Assembly: GCA_035376985.1 (NCBI GenBank) | Contig: DAOSSA010000011.1 | Coordinates: 1 to 64,000, forward strand | DNA length: 64,000 bases | DNA from: Brevifilum sp029548365 | Lineage (GTDB): Bacteria > Chloroflexota > Anaerolineae > Anaerolineales > Anaerolineaceae | Reading direction: 5' to 3' | Shown: piece by piece, positions 19,301 through 27,671 of the stretch | Position numbering within the stretch: the stretch's first letter is position 1 | Layout of the letters: every line of letters begins with the position of its first letter | Made by a program: the position numbers and the translations under genes | Notes under the pieces: generated by a model | The model's input: the letters and a program-made list of their open reading frames with translations, nothing else | What the model was told of the DNA's origin: nothing | Databases searched by the model: none

Positions 19301-19808
19301 CCACCCACTCACGGGTCAACCCATCGGGAGTGACCTGCTGACCAATCCGCAGCGCGCGGGTGTGTTTGATAAAATCGCGGCGGGGGAGCGTGCGGGTCAT
19401 GATCGCCCGCACCGGGGCAACGATCACCGGCGGGTACCCAGGCTGTGGCATCCCGGGGATTAACAGCCTGACTAGCATGGTCAACACCTGCAAACGGTCC
19501 CGACGTGTGCCGGCGCCCCAGCCTGATTTTTCATAAAATAACGGGTTGGGTTCCGGGAAGTAGTGCACGCTCGCCTCACCCAGCCAAAATCCCAGCTCTT
19601 CGTACAGAGCCAGGGCACGATCGGCGCGATTGGTGATTAACAAAACCGGGCAGGCCAGGTCATGCTGCAGGCGAGCCAGCAACGGCAGGCGCGCGGCGCG
19701 CGGTAATCCCAGCCCCAGCAAGGGCTGACTGCGTCCAGGCGCCGCCTGCAGATCGGACAGCAGATCACGGTAAGCCGTTAATTCACCGATTGCGTCCAGT
19801 AATTGCAT
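16386..19808 (-). CDS. mfd: Transcription-repair coupling factor
   Basis: 1140 residues, the normal size of Mfd. This ATPase removes stalled RNA polymerase from DNA lesions and recruits UvrA. An N-terminal UvrB-like module precedes the RNA-polymerase-interacting domain (DLEPGDWVVHVDYGIGKFAGL). The helicase motor has Walker A CGDVGYGKTEV, VIDEEQRFG, TATPIPRTL and the translocation region RVGRGAQRAYAYLF. The C-terminal TRCF domain is complete. Its start codon shares one base with the pth stop, so pth-mfd form an operon, as in Firmicutes. Confidence 0.96.
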   Translation of the reverse strand: MQLLDAIGELTAYRDLLSDLQAAPGRSQPLLGLGLPRAARLPLLARLQHDLACPVLLITNRADRALALYEELGFWLGEASVHYFPEPNPLFYEKSGWGAGTRRDRLQVLTMLVRLLIPGMPQPGYPPVIVAPVRAIMTRTLPRRDFIKHTRALRIGQQVTPDGLTREWVETGYDYANIVVEAGQFSRRGGILDVWSPGEDEPARIEFFGDEIDTMRTFDPATQRTLASLEALTVTPAREILPKAAEKAGLPLKDLSEFLLPLAHSMGGCLLDFLPDNALIALDGQEFIAAAVTEIEEESLSRRDDAIRAGEIDADFPLPFFTWSEIEDRIGKRPLVELGYTGALDEPVLASNFLSGPRFAGKLRGFLDHLKALQREGQPWVIVSRQSARLRNLWRDGLLAQDVRAEQQLESQFIEGNLAGGWSLNTRDGGMLHLLTDSEIFGWARPQPRRRYRPTAEAPESSYADLEPGDWVVHVDYGIGKFAGLVQRTHEGILQEFLCIEFADQDHLFVPIHHADRLTRYIGADGHVPVISRLGGSTWSATKQKVREAVQEIAGELLGLYAQRQVAKGFSFSQDTPWQRELEASFPYIETEDQLQALVEIKADMENSRPMDRLLCGDVGYGKTEVTLRAAFKAVMDGKQVAVLVPTTVLAQQHYDTFRARLATFPVEVEMLSRFRTQREQNRIIKDLSTNKVDIVIGTHRLLSEDVSFKDLGLVVIDEEQRFGVAHKEHLKQLRTSVDVLTLTATPIPRTLYMALTGVRDISTINSPPEERLPIVTHIGPYDSKLVRYAIVRELERGGQVFFVHNRVQTINAMKSRLEGLVPEASIAIAHGQMDENELAATMHRFTDGEVDVLLCTSIIESGLDIPNANTLIVDRADALGLAQLYQLRGRVGRGAQRAYAYLFRHRLRAPTPEGQERLEVLAENTRLGSGYAIAMRDLEMRGAGELLGTRQSGYIASVGFHLYTRLLAQAVNQFRLATGAKGPDDATVLDAALTIPTSVNLPLSIGIPDAYIPDQALRLKLYRRLADIHDEAALASIEMEFVDRFGPLPERVSNLLFQIKIKVLAAKAGLAAVGFEGRQVLLRYPPLPSGIEDRNLPELSYPVSSGKNAYRIHFNDPENEPWQELLVQTLVRIGREDGR

Positions 19809-20422
19809 TAATCCTGATCCTCACCCGGGTGAGTGTCTTTTGCCGGGCGTTCATTGAACATTGTCATCGCCAGCTCAACCCCTTCCAGCACAAAGGCGCG
19901 TATGGCCTGCACCGCGCGGTCCAATGCCTGCGGCAGCAGCTCCTGCTGGGGTGGGTCAAAATCATGCAGCACGAAATCCGCCGGGTCCATGCGCCCGGGC
20001 GGTCGACCGATGCCCACTCGCAGACGGGGGAATTCGCGTGTACCCAGCCGGTTCATAATCGAATCCATCCCCTTATGACCGCCGGTCCCGCCCTCTGGGC
20101 GCAGGCGCAGGTTGCCAAAGGGCAGATCAAGATCATCGTGCACCACCAGGATTTGATCGACGGGGATCTTATAGAAGCGGGCCAGGGATGCCACCGCTTG
20201 CCCGGATTTGTTCATAAATGTTTGCGGCTTAGCCAGAATCACCCGCTGACCATCCAGCAGACCCTTGCCCACCAGGGCACGCAGTTCCACCCGCTGAATG
20301 GGGATATCCAATGCGCGCGCCAGGGCGTCTATTGCCATAAAGCCCACATTGTGGCGGTTGTGGCGGTAATCCGGGCCGGGGTTGCCCAGCCCAACGATCA
20401 AAAATGGATTTTTTTCGCTCAT
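19808..20422 (-). CDS. pth: Peptidyl-tRNA hydrolase
   Basis: 204 residues. It releases peptides from peptidyl-tRNA that drops off ribosomes. The family motifs are complete: IVGLGNPGPDYRHNRHNVGF (catalytic His in HNVG), KPQTFMNKSG, LVVHDDLDLPFG (catalytic Asp) and GGHKGMDSI. The start at 20422 fits the conserved N-terminus. The final 15 residues (AKDTHPGEDQD) extend slightly past the core. Confidence 0.95.
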   Translation of the reverse strand: MSEKNPFLIVGLGNPGPDYRHNRHNVGFMAIDALARALDIPIQRVELRALVGKGLLDGQRVILAKPQTFMNKSGQAVASLARFYKIPVDQILVVHDDLDLPFGNLRLRPEGGTGGHKGMDSIMNRLGTREFPRLRVGIGRPPGRMDPADFVLHDFDPPQQELLPQALDRAVQAIRAFVLEGVELAMTMFNERPAKDTHPGEDQD

Positions 20423-20552
20423 TATCGTGTTTCTGAACCTGTTAACTACTAAAAACGCAAATTTTCCTTGTATTTACGCGCAAAAAGGTGTGCTCGCCGG
20501 AAATGGCGGCAATCCAATTGGCAATGAATTGACCTTTAATTTTAGCACGGGA

Positions 20553-20700
20553 GGGGGTGAATTGTGAATGGTGAATGGTGATTCCACTCGCTGCGCTTCA
20601 GGGACGATGATGGTGAATGGTGAATAGAGAATAGTGATCCCACTCGCTATGCTCGGGGACGATGATGGTGAATAGAGAATAGTGAATGGTGAGTGGTATT
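20553..20700. repeat. Heptanucleotide repeats and dispersed element
   Basis: Copies of GTGAATG heptamers alternate with two copies of the 'cactcgctgcgctt' / 'cactcgctatgctc' element and 'ggggacgatgatgg'. The whole block lies between pth and fhs in non-coding DNA. Confidence 0.65.
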
Positions 20701-20835
20701 TTATTCAACAGGTCTCTGGACGGATGATGCTCTGAGAACCCCATCCCTAACCCTTCCCCTCTCGGAGGGGAAGGGGACAACGACAGTGTGTTTTCGTCGT
20801 TCCAGTCTGGAGGCCGTCGCAATCGAGGTGGGGCA

Positions 20836-20870
20836 TGAAAAAACTCCCCGGTGTCGATCTCCGGGGAGTT
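20836..20870 (-). terminator. Intrinsic terminator of fhs
   Basis: A perfect ten-base-pair inverted repeat, AACTCCCCGG (20842-20851) and CCGGGGAGTT (20861-20870). Read on the minus strand it is followed by a T run, and it lies 22 bases past the fhs stop codon. Confidence 0.88.
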
Positions 20871-20891
20871 AGGTTTCGTTAGCGGGTTGAA

Positions 20892-22808
20892 TTACATCAA
20901 ACCTATGATGCGGCCGGTCTCAAAATCGATATCGATTTCGTAATACGCGGGCCGGGTGGGCAGGCCGGGCATGGTGCTCATCGTGCCCAGCAAGGGGTAA
21001 AGGAATCCGGCGCCCACAGAAGCATTCACCGAGCGAATGGGGATGCGGTAATTCTTGGGGCGGCCTTTTACCGCCGGGTCGTGGCTTAAGCTGAGGTGGG
21101 TTTTGGCCATGCAGATCGGGATTTTGTCAAAGCCCAGGCGGGTGTATTCCTCAATTTGCTTTTCCGCTTCGGGTGAATAATCGACACCGTCGGCGCCGTA
21201 GACCTTGGTGGCGATGATCTCAATTTTCTCTTTGATGGGAATATCCAGCGGGTAAAGGAATTTGAAGTCGGTTTCCTGCTCAGCGGCTTTGATCACGGCT
21301 TTGCCCAGTTCGATGGCGCCCGCGCCGCCCTCTTCCCAATGGTTGGTCACCACTGCGTCGAAAACCTTGCCGCTCTCGTAGCAGGCCTTTTTGATCAGCT
21401 CTAACTCGGCTTCGGTATCGGTGTGGAAACGGTTGATGGCCACCACAATGTTGACGCCATAATGGCAGGCGATGTCAACATGCGCCATCAGGTTGTCAAG
21501 TCCAGCCTGTAACAATTCCAGGTTTTCTTCGATATATTCCGGCGCCAGAGGCGCACCTGCCACCACTTTAGGACCACCGCCGTGCATCTTAAGCGCCCGG
21601 ACGGTGGCTACCAGCACCACTACATCGGGGACATTGCCCGAGTAGCGGCATTTGATGTCAAAGAATTTTTCCATGCCCATATCGGCGCCAAAGCCCGATT
21701 CGGTGATCACGTAATCAGCCAGTTTCAGACCGATCATATCAGCCATGATAGAGCTGTTGCCGTGGGCGATATTGGCAAAGGGTCCGGCGTGGACGAAGGC
21801 CGGGGTGCCTTCCAGGGTTTGCATCAGGTTGGGCATCAGGGCATCCTTCATCATGACGGTGGCTGCTCCGCCCACGCCGACGTCATCAATGGTAACCGGG
21901 TTGCCATCCATATCCAGTGCAAGCACAATCCGACCGATGCGCTCACGCATATCCTGTAAGCTGGTAGCAAGCGCCAGAACGGCCATTAATTCACTGGCAA
22001 CGGTGATAATAAAATTGGTCTTAAGGTTAAATCCTTTTTCATTCGGACCCTGGCCGACGGTGATCCCGCGCAGGAGACGATCGTTGGTGTCGATGGCACG
22101 CCGCCAGGTGAGGGTTTCGCGGTTGACGTTCAGACGGGCAAACTTGCGCCGTTCCTCTGCGGTCAGCTCATCAGGATCGGCCTTGTTGATGCCCACATTT
22201 TTCAATCGGTGCAGCATGTTAACGGCAAAACTGCGCTTGCCTTTCTTGTTGGGGGGGCATAGACGATTGAAAAGGCCTTCGTCGCTCTGGTAGGATTCGT
22301 GGAACATGCGGGTTTCAATGGCGGCTGCGATCAGGTTATTGGCTGCAGTGATGGCGTGGATGTCGCCGGTGAGGTGCAGGTTGAAGTTCTCCATCGGGAC
22401 TACCTGGCTGTACCCGCCGCCGGCAGCGCCGCCCTTGATGCCAAAGGTGGGTCCCTGGCTGGGTTGGCGGATGGCGGTCAGCACCCGCTTGCCCAGGTGT
22501 GCGCCCAGCGCCTGGCTCAAGCCGACCATGGTTGTCGACTTGCCTTCGCCCAGGGGCGTGGGCGTTATGGCGGTGACATCGACGTATTTTCCGTCGGGCA
22601 CATTGGTCAGGCGCTCCAGGACGGAGAGGTGCACCTTAGCCATATATTTTCCATATGGATCGTATTCATCCGGCAGGAGTCCCAGTTCTTCAGCGACCTG
22701 TGTAATGGGTTTAAGCACCGCCTCCTGGGCGATTTCGAGGTCTGAGGGGACAGGATGCCGTCGATTGAGTTTGGAGGGAGTAAAGGGGGTATTCGGTTTT
22801 TGATTCAT
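20892..22808 (-). CDS. fhs: Formate--tetrahydrofolate ligase
   Basis: 638 residues. It makes 10-formyl-THF from formate, THF and ATP, feeding purine synthesis or acetogenic-type C1 metabolism. Features: P-loop-like TPTPLGEGKSTT (83-93), RQPSQGPTFGIKGGAAGGGYSQVVPME, FNLHLTGDIHAITAANNL, and a C-terminal GAGFLYPLLGTMSTMPGLPTRPA. It is longer than the roughly 560-residue clostridial enzyme because of an N-terminal extension and small insertions, as in the synthetase domain of C1-THF synthases. It is monocistronic with its own terminator. FTCD elsewhere in the window also acts on THF. Confidence 0.95.
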   Translation of the reverse strand: MNQKPNTPFTPSKLNRRHPVPSDLEIAQEAVLKPITQVAEELGLLPDEYDPYGKYMAKVHLSVLERLTNVPDGKYVDVTAITPTPLGEGKSTTMVGLSQALGAHLGKRVLTAIRQPSQGPTFGIKGGAAGGGYSQVVPMENFNLHLTGDIHAITAANNLIAAAIETRMFHESYQSDEGLFNRLCPPNKKGKRSFAVNMLHRLKNVGINKADPDELTAEERRKFARLNVNRETLTWRRAIDTNDRLLRGITVGQGPNEKGFNLKTNFIITVASELMAVLALATSLQDMRERIGRIVLALDMDGNPVTIDDVGVGGAATVMMKDALMPNLMQTLEGTPAFVHAGPFANIAHGNSSIMADMIGLKLADYVITESGFGADMGMEKFFDIKCRYSGNVPDVVVLVATVRALKMHGGGPKVVAGAPLAPEYIEENLELLQAGLDNLMAHVDIACHYGVNIVVAINRFHTDTEAELELIKKACYESGKVFDAVVTNHWEEGGAGAIELGKAVIKAAEQETDFKFLYPLDIPIKEKIEIIATKVYGADGVDYSPEAEKQIEEYTRLGFDKIPICMAKTHLSLSHDPAVKGRPKNYRIPIRSVNASVGAGFLYPLLGTMSTMPGLPTRPAYYEIDIDFETGRIIGLM

Positions 22809-23046
22809 GCCGCAAAATTCCTTTCAAGAAGAAGTTGATATCACATAGATGCCAATCGCCAGAATTATTATTTTTTATCTAAACCCAATTATGCCGAGAA
22901 TACTTATAAAAATCAAGGTAATTGAAATTATTTAGTTTATTGTCGAGCTTAATGAAAGTTTAGATGGCATTCACCATTCAGGATTGCGGAAAATTCGGGA
23001 TACATTATAATTTAAAATCACTCGAACCGGAAAGCTGACTGAAAAG

Positions 23047-23802
23047 ATGGGCATGAAACGAGTTAAAACCCTATTAATCGCTGCAGCGGTATTGTGTCTG
23101 CTCTTTTTAAGTGGTTGTGTCGTCATCAGCGAAGAGATTAACGTCTTTGAAGATGGCTCTGGCACCTTGCGGTTTGCTATTGGGGTTAAACAAGAGAATT
23201 ATGAAAACTTCCAGGAGGCGCTGCCTGAAGGCTACGCGTTAGAAAATTATTTTGCGACTTTAACTCAAGATGAAGTGTTAACGTCAATGCAAGTCAATCA
23301 TTACACGCAGGATGGATTGGATTGGGAGTCTGTTGAGTTTGAATTGGCGGATTTTGTCGCGCTGTTCTCCCAAAAACGGCGTATCGGGCCGGTTGAGATC
23401 ACCTTTGATGAGCGGGAGGAAGGGTTCCGGTTCACTCAAACCATTGACATGGCGAATTCTAACCTGGTTATTCCGGGGGTGCATTTAATGGATTTATCTG
23501 CCCTGGAGTTTACGGTGGATCTCAAGACACCCCAAATTATCAATACAAACGGCGTGCAATCTGCAGCGGGTGTCAGCACCTGGTCGATTCCAATGGGCGA
23601 AGTTTTGCATGATGGGTCAACCGCGTTCTTGCGTGCGGATTACATCCTGGAACCCTATGAAGGGATTTTCATCCCCTGGGAGGTGTTCTTTCCTTACCTG
23701 GTGGTCGGGTTTCTTGCCCTGTGCGGCCTGGCGATCCTGGCAGTCATTTTTGTGAATACGGTCATCAAACGGGAAAAAGCACCGACGTTAAAGTTCAAAT
23801 AA
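23047..23802 (+). CDS. LppM-like (DUF3153-type) lipoprotein with C-terminal membrane helix
   Basis: 251 residues. A signal peptide with lipobox LSGC lies at about 21-24. The body (VVISEEINVFEDGSGTLRFAIGV...) resembles the LppM/DUF3153 beta-rich domain, followed by a transmembrane helix (YLVVGFLALCGLAILAVIFVN) and a short basic cytoplasmic tail. Function unknown. The related but much longer gene at 24840 shares the lipobox, beta domain and membrane helix. An ATG two codons downstream (23053) is an equally possible start. Confidence 0.65.
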   Translation: MGMKRVKTLLIAAAVLCLLFLSGCVVISEEINVFEDGSGTLRFAIGVKQENYENFQEALPEGYALENYFATLTQDEVLTSMQVNHYTQDGLDWESVEFELADFVALFSQKRRIGPVEITFDEREEGFRFTQTIDMANSNLVIPGVHLMDLSALEFTVDLKTPQIINTNGVQSAAGVSTWSIPMGEVLHDGSTAFLRADYILEPYEGIFIPWEVFFPYLVVGFLALCGLAILAVIFVNTVIKREKAPTLKFK

Positions 23803-23890
23803 AGGGATTTTTACCCGGCAGTGAACCCCTGCACGGGTTTCATGTATAATCAGCCGTACACATCATCCTAAACCAACGAAGGAGATCTGG

Positions 23891-24544
23891 ATGCTTCTTA
23901 TAGATGAACGCCGAAAAGTTGTGGAATATGCCAGGAAAATGCTCAGCACAGGTTTGGTTAAGGGCACGGGTGGCAATATCAGCCTGACGAACGAAGACAA
24001 GAGCCTGGTAGCGATCACACCCTCGGGGATTGCTTACGAAACGATGAACCCGGAGGATGTGGTGGTGCTTGACCTGGATGGGAAGCAGGTGGATGGTGAT
24101 TTGCTGCCCTCCTCCGAACTTGGATTTCACCTGGCTTTACTGTGTCAACGGGTGGAGATTAAGGCAGTGGTGCATACCCATTCTGATTATTCCACAGCCT
24201 TAGCCTGTTTACGCTGGGAACTGCCCGCAGTGCACTATTTAATTGGCTCTGCTGGCTTCAAAGTCCCACTGGCGCCCTATGCGACCTTCGGCACGCCGGA
24301 ACTGGCTCGGGGGATTTGTGAGAGCATAGGCGAAAGTAACGCGGTGCTGCTGGCAAATCACGGCCTGGTGGCGGTGGGTGTCAGCCTGGGACAGGCCTTT
24401 TCTACCGCGGAGATGGTTGAATATGTGGCTAAGCTGTACCTGATCACCCGGTCGGTGGGGTCGCCGGTGGTGCTCGGCAGGGAAGAGATGCAAGATGTGC
24501 TGGAGAAATTCACCACCTACGGCGCACAGCCGGGAAGGGGTTAG
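23891..24544 (+). CDS. Class II aldolase/adducin family, L-fuculose-phosphate aldolase type
   Basis: 217 residues. Zn-dependent aldolase of the FucA/AraD fold. Seen: GTGGNISLTNEDKS, ITPSGIAYETMNPEDVV, the catalytic glutamate in LLPSSELGFH, metal histidines in VVHTHS and ANHGLV, and HYLIGSAG...APYATFGT, which is FucA-like. Retention of the SSE glutamate argues for true aldolase activity rather than the MtnB dehydratase of the same superfamily. GGAG precedes ATG 23891. No fucose genes are nearby. A DHAP-shunt aldolase acting with the MtnA-like and phosphorylase genes at 30-32 kb is a reasonable alternative. Confidence 0.85.
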   Translation: MLLIDERRKVVEYARKMLSTGLVKGTGGNISLTNEDKSLVAITPSGIAYETMNPEDVVVLDLDGKQVDGDLLPSSELGFHLALLCQRVEIKAVVHTHSDYSTALACLRWELPAVHYLIGSAGFKVPLAPYATFGTPELARGICESIGESNAVLLANHGLVAVGVSLGQAFSTAEMVEYVAKLYLITRSVGSPVVLGREEMQDVLEKFTTYGAQPGRG

Positions 24545-24839
24545 CGGGCAGGCGCAGACCTGATCGCTGCAGTGACACCCAGTATTCAATCCCTATTTTC
24601 TTTGTGAAGCTTATTCATGTGTGAACAATTGATGGTTCAGCTTCATGTATTCCCTGGCTGAATCCTGTGCGTTTGTTTATGCAGAAAAGGGGAATAGCAG
24701 GGCAAACGTAACTGACATTTGATTTTTTAACCTGGGCTGGTTGATGATATACTTGGGGTGATAAAAACTCATTTAAATATTAAAATTGTTTCCAAATCAA
24801 AATATCCTTTCGATTTTCATAGAATCAAGGAGGTAAAGC
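24545..24839. other. Intergenic region, AT-rich
   Basis: No gene or convincing hairpin terminator is seen. It probably holds the promoter of the downstream lipoprotein gene, whose ribosome-binding site AAGGAGG lies at about 24828-24834. Confidence 0.4.
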
Positions 24840-26501
24840 ATGTTAAAGAACGGGAAGAGGTTTGCATCTAGTATCTTAAAAAACCTGGTCATTGTCCTTT
24901 TCATGAGCACTTTTTTAAGCGCCTGTGGCCTGGGCGCTGCTGATATGGAAGTGAAGATATATGCTGGCAATAAATTTGATTTTAAGATGACCTGGCTGAT
25001 TCCAGTGGACTCTTTTTTGACGCATGGTGTTACTCAAGAGGTTGAGGCTGCTCTGGATGAGATGGTTGCTGAGGCCAGGAATGAAAACGACATTAAAATG
25101 ACCTGGAAGAGTATTAAGACAGGTGACCCCAAGATTGTTGGCTATGAATTGCTCGTTCCAAAGACGAAAATATCTGACGAATGGAATGATATATTCACCA
25201 TGACGAAAGTTACTTATAACAATCGGAAAGCTGACTGCATTGATTTCTCGGGTGTCGCCGATTTTCGCTACAGCTTCTCGAGCTTCACCCTCACATTACA
25301 TGGAGGGAAAATTTTAGAAACAAACGGTAAGCAGGTGAATTCGAATACAGTGACCTGGGTGAATCCGGGTCAAACGCCCTATGCCATCATGGCGCCAAAG
25401 AGTTCTCTCTGGTGGATACCGTTGGTGCTGGGGATCATGGCATTGGGCGTGCTGGTGCTTGTTATGAGCATATTGCTGGTAACAGGGAAAGTTAAGGCTT
25501 GGGGGGCAGCTGCCATAAACTCAGTCAAATGGAAGATTGAGGAGTCCAAACTTGCGGGTCAGAAGAAGAATATTATACAGGAGAAAGAAGCTTTAATTTC
25601 AGAACTTGCTAAAAAAGCCTGGGAAGCACGTGTCCTTCACCACAGCTATACCGAACCTTATTTTGAATTGGAAACGCTGGATGGAAAGAGAGTTTCACTT
25701 GCTGAAGAGAACGCCAGGCTGACTGAAGAACTGCAACAAGTGCGCGAATCCTATGGCAAGGTGGTTAAAGAATACTCCCAACAAACCAACGATATGCAAT
25801 CTGAACAAAAAGTTGTCGCGAAAAAACTGAATCAGTCAAAAATCAGGCAACTTGACCTTGAAAAAGAATTAATGAATGCGCTTCAGCATCAGGAAAAGGC
25901 AAAAGATGAAATTGCTGGATATCATAAAAAACTATCACAGGTCCAATCATCCGATTTGCCTGACAAGGAAGCCAGGATGAACGCATTGAAAAATGCGATT
26001 ATTTCACTCGAAGGATCATTGGAGAAGATTTCCATCAGAATCCCCCAAATTGAGATGGAAATATCGCAGATAAAAACGGATCAGGAACCGTTTACCGACC
26101 AGTTCGAGCGTTTAAACGGTCAGATTTCTGAAGTACAGCGTGAGCGGAAAGAAGCGCTGGCGCCCTTAGAGCAGCAGGTTAACAATCTTGAACAATCGCT
26201 GAAATCCAATGCGGCTGAGATCAATGTTATTCAACAAAAAATGACGCCCTTGATTGAAAGTTTAGGGCCTCTGGTCGAAACTGCCAGACCGTATTCCGGC
26301 GAATTGGCTGACCTGTACCAGCAGATCGATGCATTAAATGCAAATCTTGCATCGGTAACCCAGGATCATGGGTTGATGAGCTCGCGTTTAGAGGCCATTG
26401 ACAAAGGTGCTGTGCGCAGCTTCTCGATTATGACTGTTGGGGTTGTATTGATGAGTTTGTTAATTTTGATTTTATTTGTGCTTGTTTTTGTATTAGGCTA
26501 A
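24840..26501 (+). CDS. LppM-like lipoprotein with long coiled coil and C-terminal membrane helix
   Basis: 553 residues. A signal peptide with lipobox LSAC (about 26-29) is followed by a beta-rich LppM/DUF3153-like domain (about 30-180) and a transmembrane helix (WWIPLVLGIMALGVLVLVMSILLV). About 320 residues of Lys/Glu/Gln-rich coiled coil follow, then a final transmembrane helix (SFSIMTVGVVLMSLLILILFVLVFVLG). The coiled coil would lie in the cytoplasm between two membrane anchors, with the lipidated domain outside. AAGGAGG precedes the ATG. No named family covers the whole architecture. A scaffold or envelope-spanning sensor is possible but unproven. Confidence 0.65.
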   Translation: MLKNGKRFASSILKNLVIVLFMSTFLSACGLGAADMEVKIYAGNKFDFKMTWLIPVDSFLTHGVTQEVEAALDEMVAEARNENDIKMTWKSIKTGDPKIVGYELLVPKTKISDEWNDIFTMTKVTYNNRKADCIDFSGVADFRYSFSSFTLTLHGGKILETNGKQVNSNTVTWVNPGQTPYAIMAPKSSLWWIPLVLGIMALGVLVLVMSILLVTGKVKAWGAAAINSVKWKIEESKLAGQKKNIIQEKEALISELAKKAWEARVLHHSYTEPYFELETLDGKRVSLAEENARLTEELQQVRESYGKVVKEYSQQTNDMQSEQKVVAKKLNQSKIRQLDLEKELMNALQHQEKAKDEIAGYHKKLSQVQSSDLPDKEARMNALKNAIISLEGSLEKISIRIPQIEMEISQIKTDQEPFTDQFERLNGQISEVQRERKEALAPLEQQVNNLEQSLKSNAAEINVIQQKMTPLIESLGPLVETARPYSGELADLYQQIDALNANLASVTQDHGLMSSRLEAIDKGAVRSFSIMTVGVVLMSLLILILFVLVFVLG

Positions 26502-26683
26502 GGCGCTTTACTGGTGATAATCAGTAAATGGCACCCATTGATGATTTCTTTTCGACGATAGCGGGCAATGGCGAGGGCGTTTATTTTCAACAAATTTGTT
26601 TGGTGGGTAGATTCAGGTGTCAGCCCTGCCGAATCTACTTTGAAATTTATTTTTTGTCACTATTGATTAATCTCAAAATTTAC

Positions 26684-26777
26684 AGGAGGAGAAAAAATAA
26701 AAGTTGTGCTTTGCCCTAATTATTCCACAGAAAATACAGTATATTGATCAATTTGTGTAAATTGTGGTGAAACCCTG
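26684..26777 (+). pseudogene. Broken zinc-ribbon coding sequence upstream of the membrane protein
   Basis: A strong AGGAGGAG (26684-26691) precedes, in frame with the downstream gene, ATA (26697) and a stretch reading CPNYSTENTVY, then a TGA stop (26745-26747), then SICVNCGETL and the annotated ATG. It aligns residue for residue with the common zinc-ribbon pattern C-P-N-C-x-T-E-N...C-V-N-C-G-E-x-L. The second cysteine is Tyr, one codon is TGA, and the expected ATG is ATA. All three could be single G-to-A changes. Confidence 0.55.
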
Positions 26778-27218
26778 ATGGATGTTAAAGCTACTGACTC
26801 CGATGAAATACCTCAAACCGCTCAACAGCAAACTCTGGCATCCGCGCCATCCAGCCCGGCAGCCTTTACTGCGTCTCAAGATCCGGTTTCTCATAGAGGG
26901 CAGACCAGGCCTTCCCAGTCGATACAATTTTCTTCGAAGTACTCATTATTAAAAGGTATGGCGAACTTGTGCAATACCCTTGTGATAATTACAGTCATCC
27001 TAGCGAGCAGTGTTGGATTAGTTGGTTTTATTATGCTCTTTACAGATGAAGGCGAATTGGGTCTGATTATCCTCATTGTTGGGCTGATATATGGAACGTT
27101 TTCCTATGTTGTTTTCAAGATCTTGACAGAAGGGATTTTAGTATTGCTTAATATTGAAATGAACACACGCCAGACGGCTAAGTTCACGAAATATCTTGTG
27201 GACCATTATTTAGAATAG
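26778..27218 (+). CDS. Two-helix membrane protein, probably lacking its N-terminal zinc ribbon
   Basis: 146 residues from the first ATG: a Ser/Gln/Pro-rich linker (1-60), then two hydrophobic segments (LCNTLVIITVILASSVGLVGFIMLF and LGLIILIVGLIYGTFSYVVF) and an amphipathic end. The architecture zinc ribbon, linker, membrane domain is common in bacteria, and the ribbon is found broken just upstream. No ribosome-binding site serves ATG 26778, whereas a strong one lies at 26684. The gene is therefore either a recent pseudogene or affected by sequence errors. Confidence 0.5.
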   Translation: MDVKATDSDEIPQTAQQQTLASAPSSPAAFTASQDPVSHRGQTRPSQSIQFSSKYSLLKGMANLCNTLVIITVILASSVGLVGFIMLFTDEGELGLIILIVGLIYGTFSYVVFKILTEGILVLLNIEMNTRQTAKFTKYLVDHYLE

Positions 27219-27671
27219 GGCGTTGATGAACAATTGTTGGTAGTGGGCAGTCAGTAGCTGGTAGCTCATATCTGATGGTGGATATTGGGTCATTGTTATA
27301 TAATCAAAACAGCCTGATGTCTGATAACATTGCAGACAGTTTGTCCCTGGATTTTCTGCCATGGAGAAGTCGCCTGGATCAATTGACTTTTCCAGGATGA
27401 TTTCGAGGATATTTGCGTTATAATAGGATGAGTATGGTTTTAACTTACGCTTCATTTCATATCATTATGCCTTTATCTATAGAAATTATTTAAATGGTAG
27501 AAAAGAACAATAAAATACTGCAAATCTCTCATCTATTGGGCGAGAAAAACCGTGACTGCAAAGGTTTTATTCTTGCTGAACTGGAATTGATTTCATAAAT
27601 ATTTCGTTGGAGTATTTAATTGCTCAGACGGGATTTTTTATTAGACATAGATTAAAAATATTGGAGGCTAA
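27219..27671. other. AT-rich leader region of the ECF/nucleoside salvage operon
   Basis: About 450 bases without a supported gene. A weak hairpin, AAAACC/GGTTTT near 27545-27568, lies about 100 bases before the first ECF gene. I looked for SAM, SAH, purine and preQ1 riboswitch motifs by eye and recognised none. The operon promoter is presumably here. Confidence 0.4.

Noticed and set aside
20892..22808. ZTP or THF riboswitch expected before fhs
   Set aside because: The 238 bases upstream of the start (22809-23046) hold no recognisable core of either riboswitch.
26745..26747. Recoded TGA (selenocysteine or tryptophan) in the zinc ribbon
   Set aside because: TGA ends many intact genes here (for example melA), no SECIS-like hairpin is evident, and two other lesions lie beside it.
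27219..27671. Possible riboswitch before the ECF operon
   Set aside because: No SAM, SAH, purine or preQ1 core motif could be aligned by eye; only a weak hairpin is present. A covariance-model search would be decisive.
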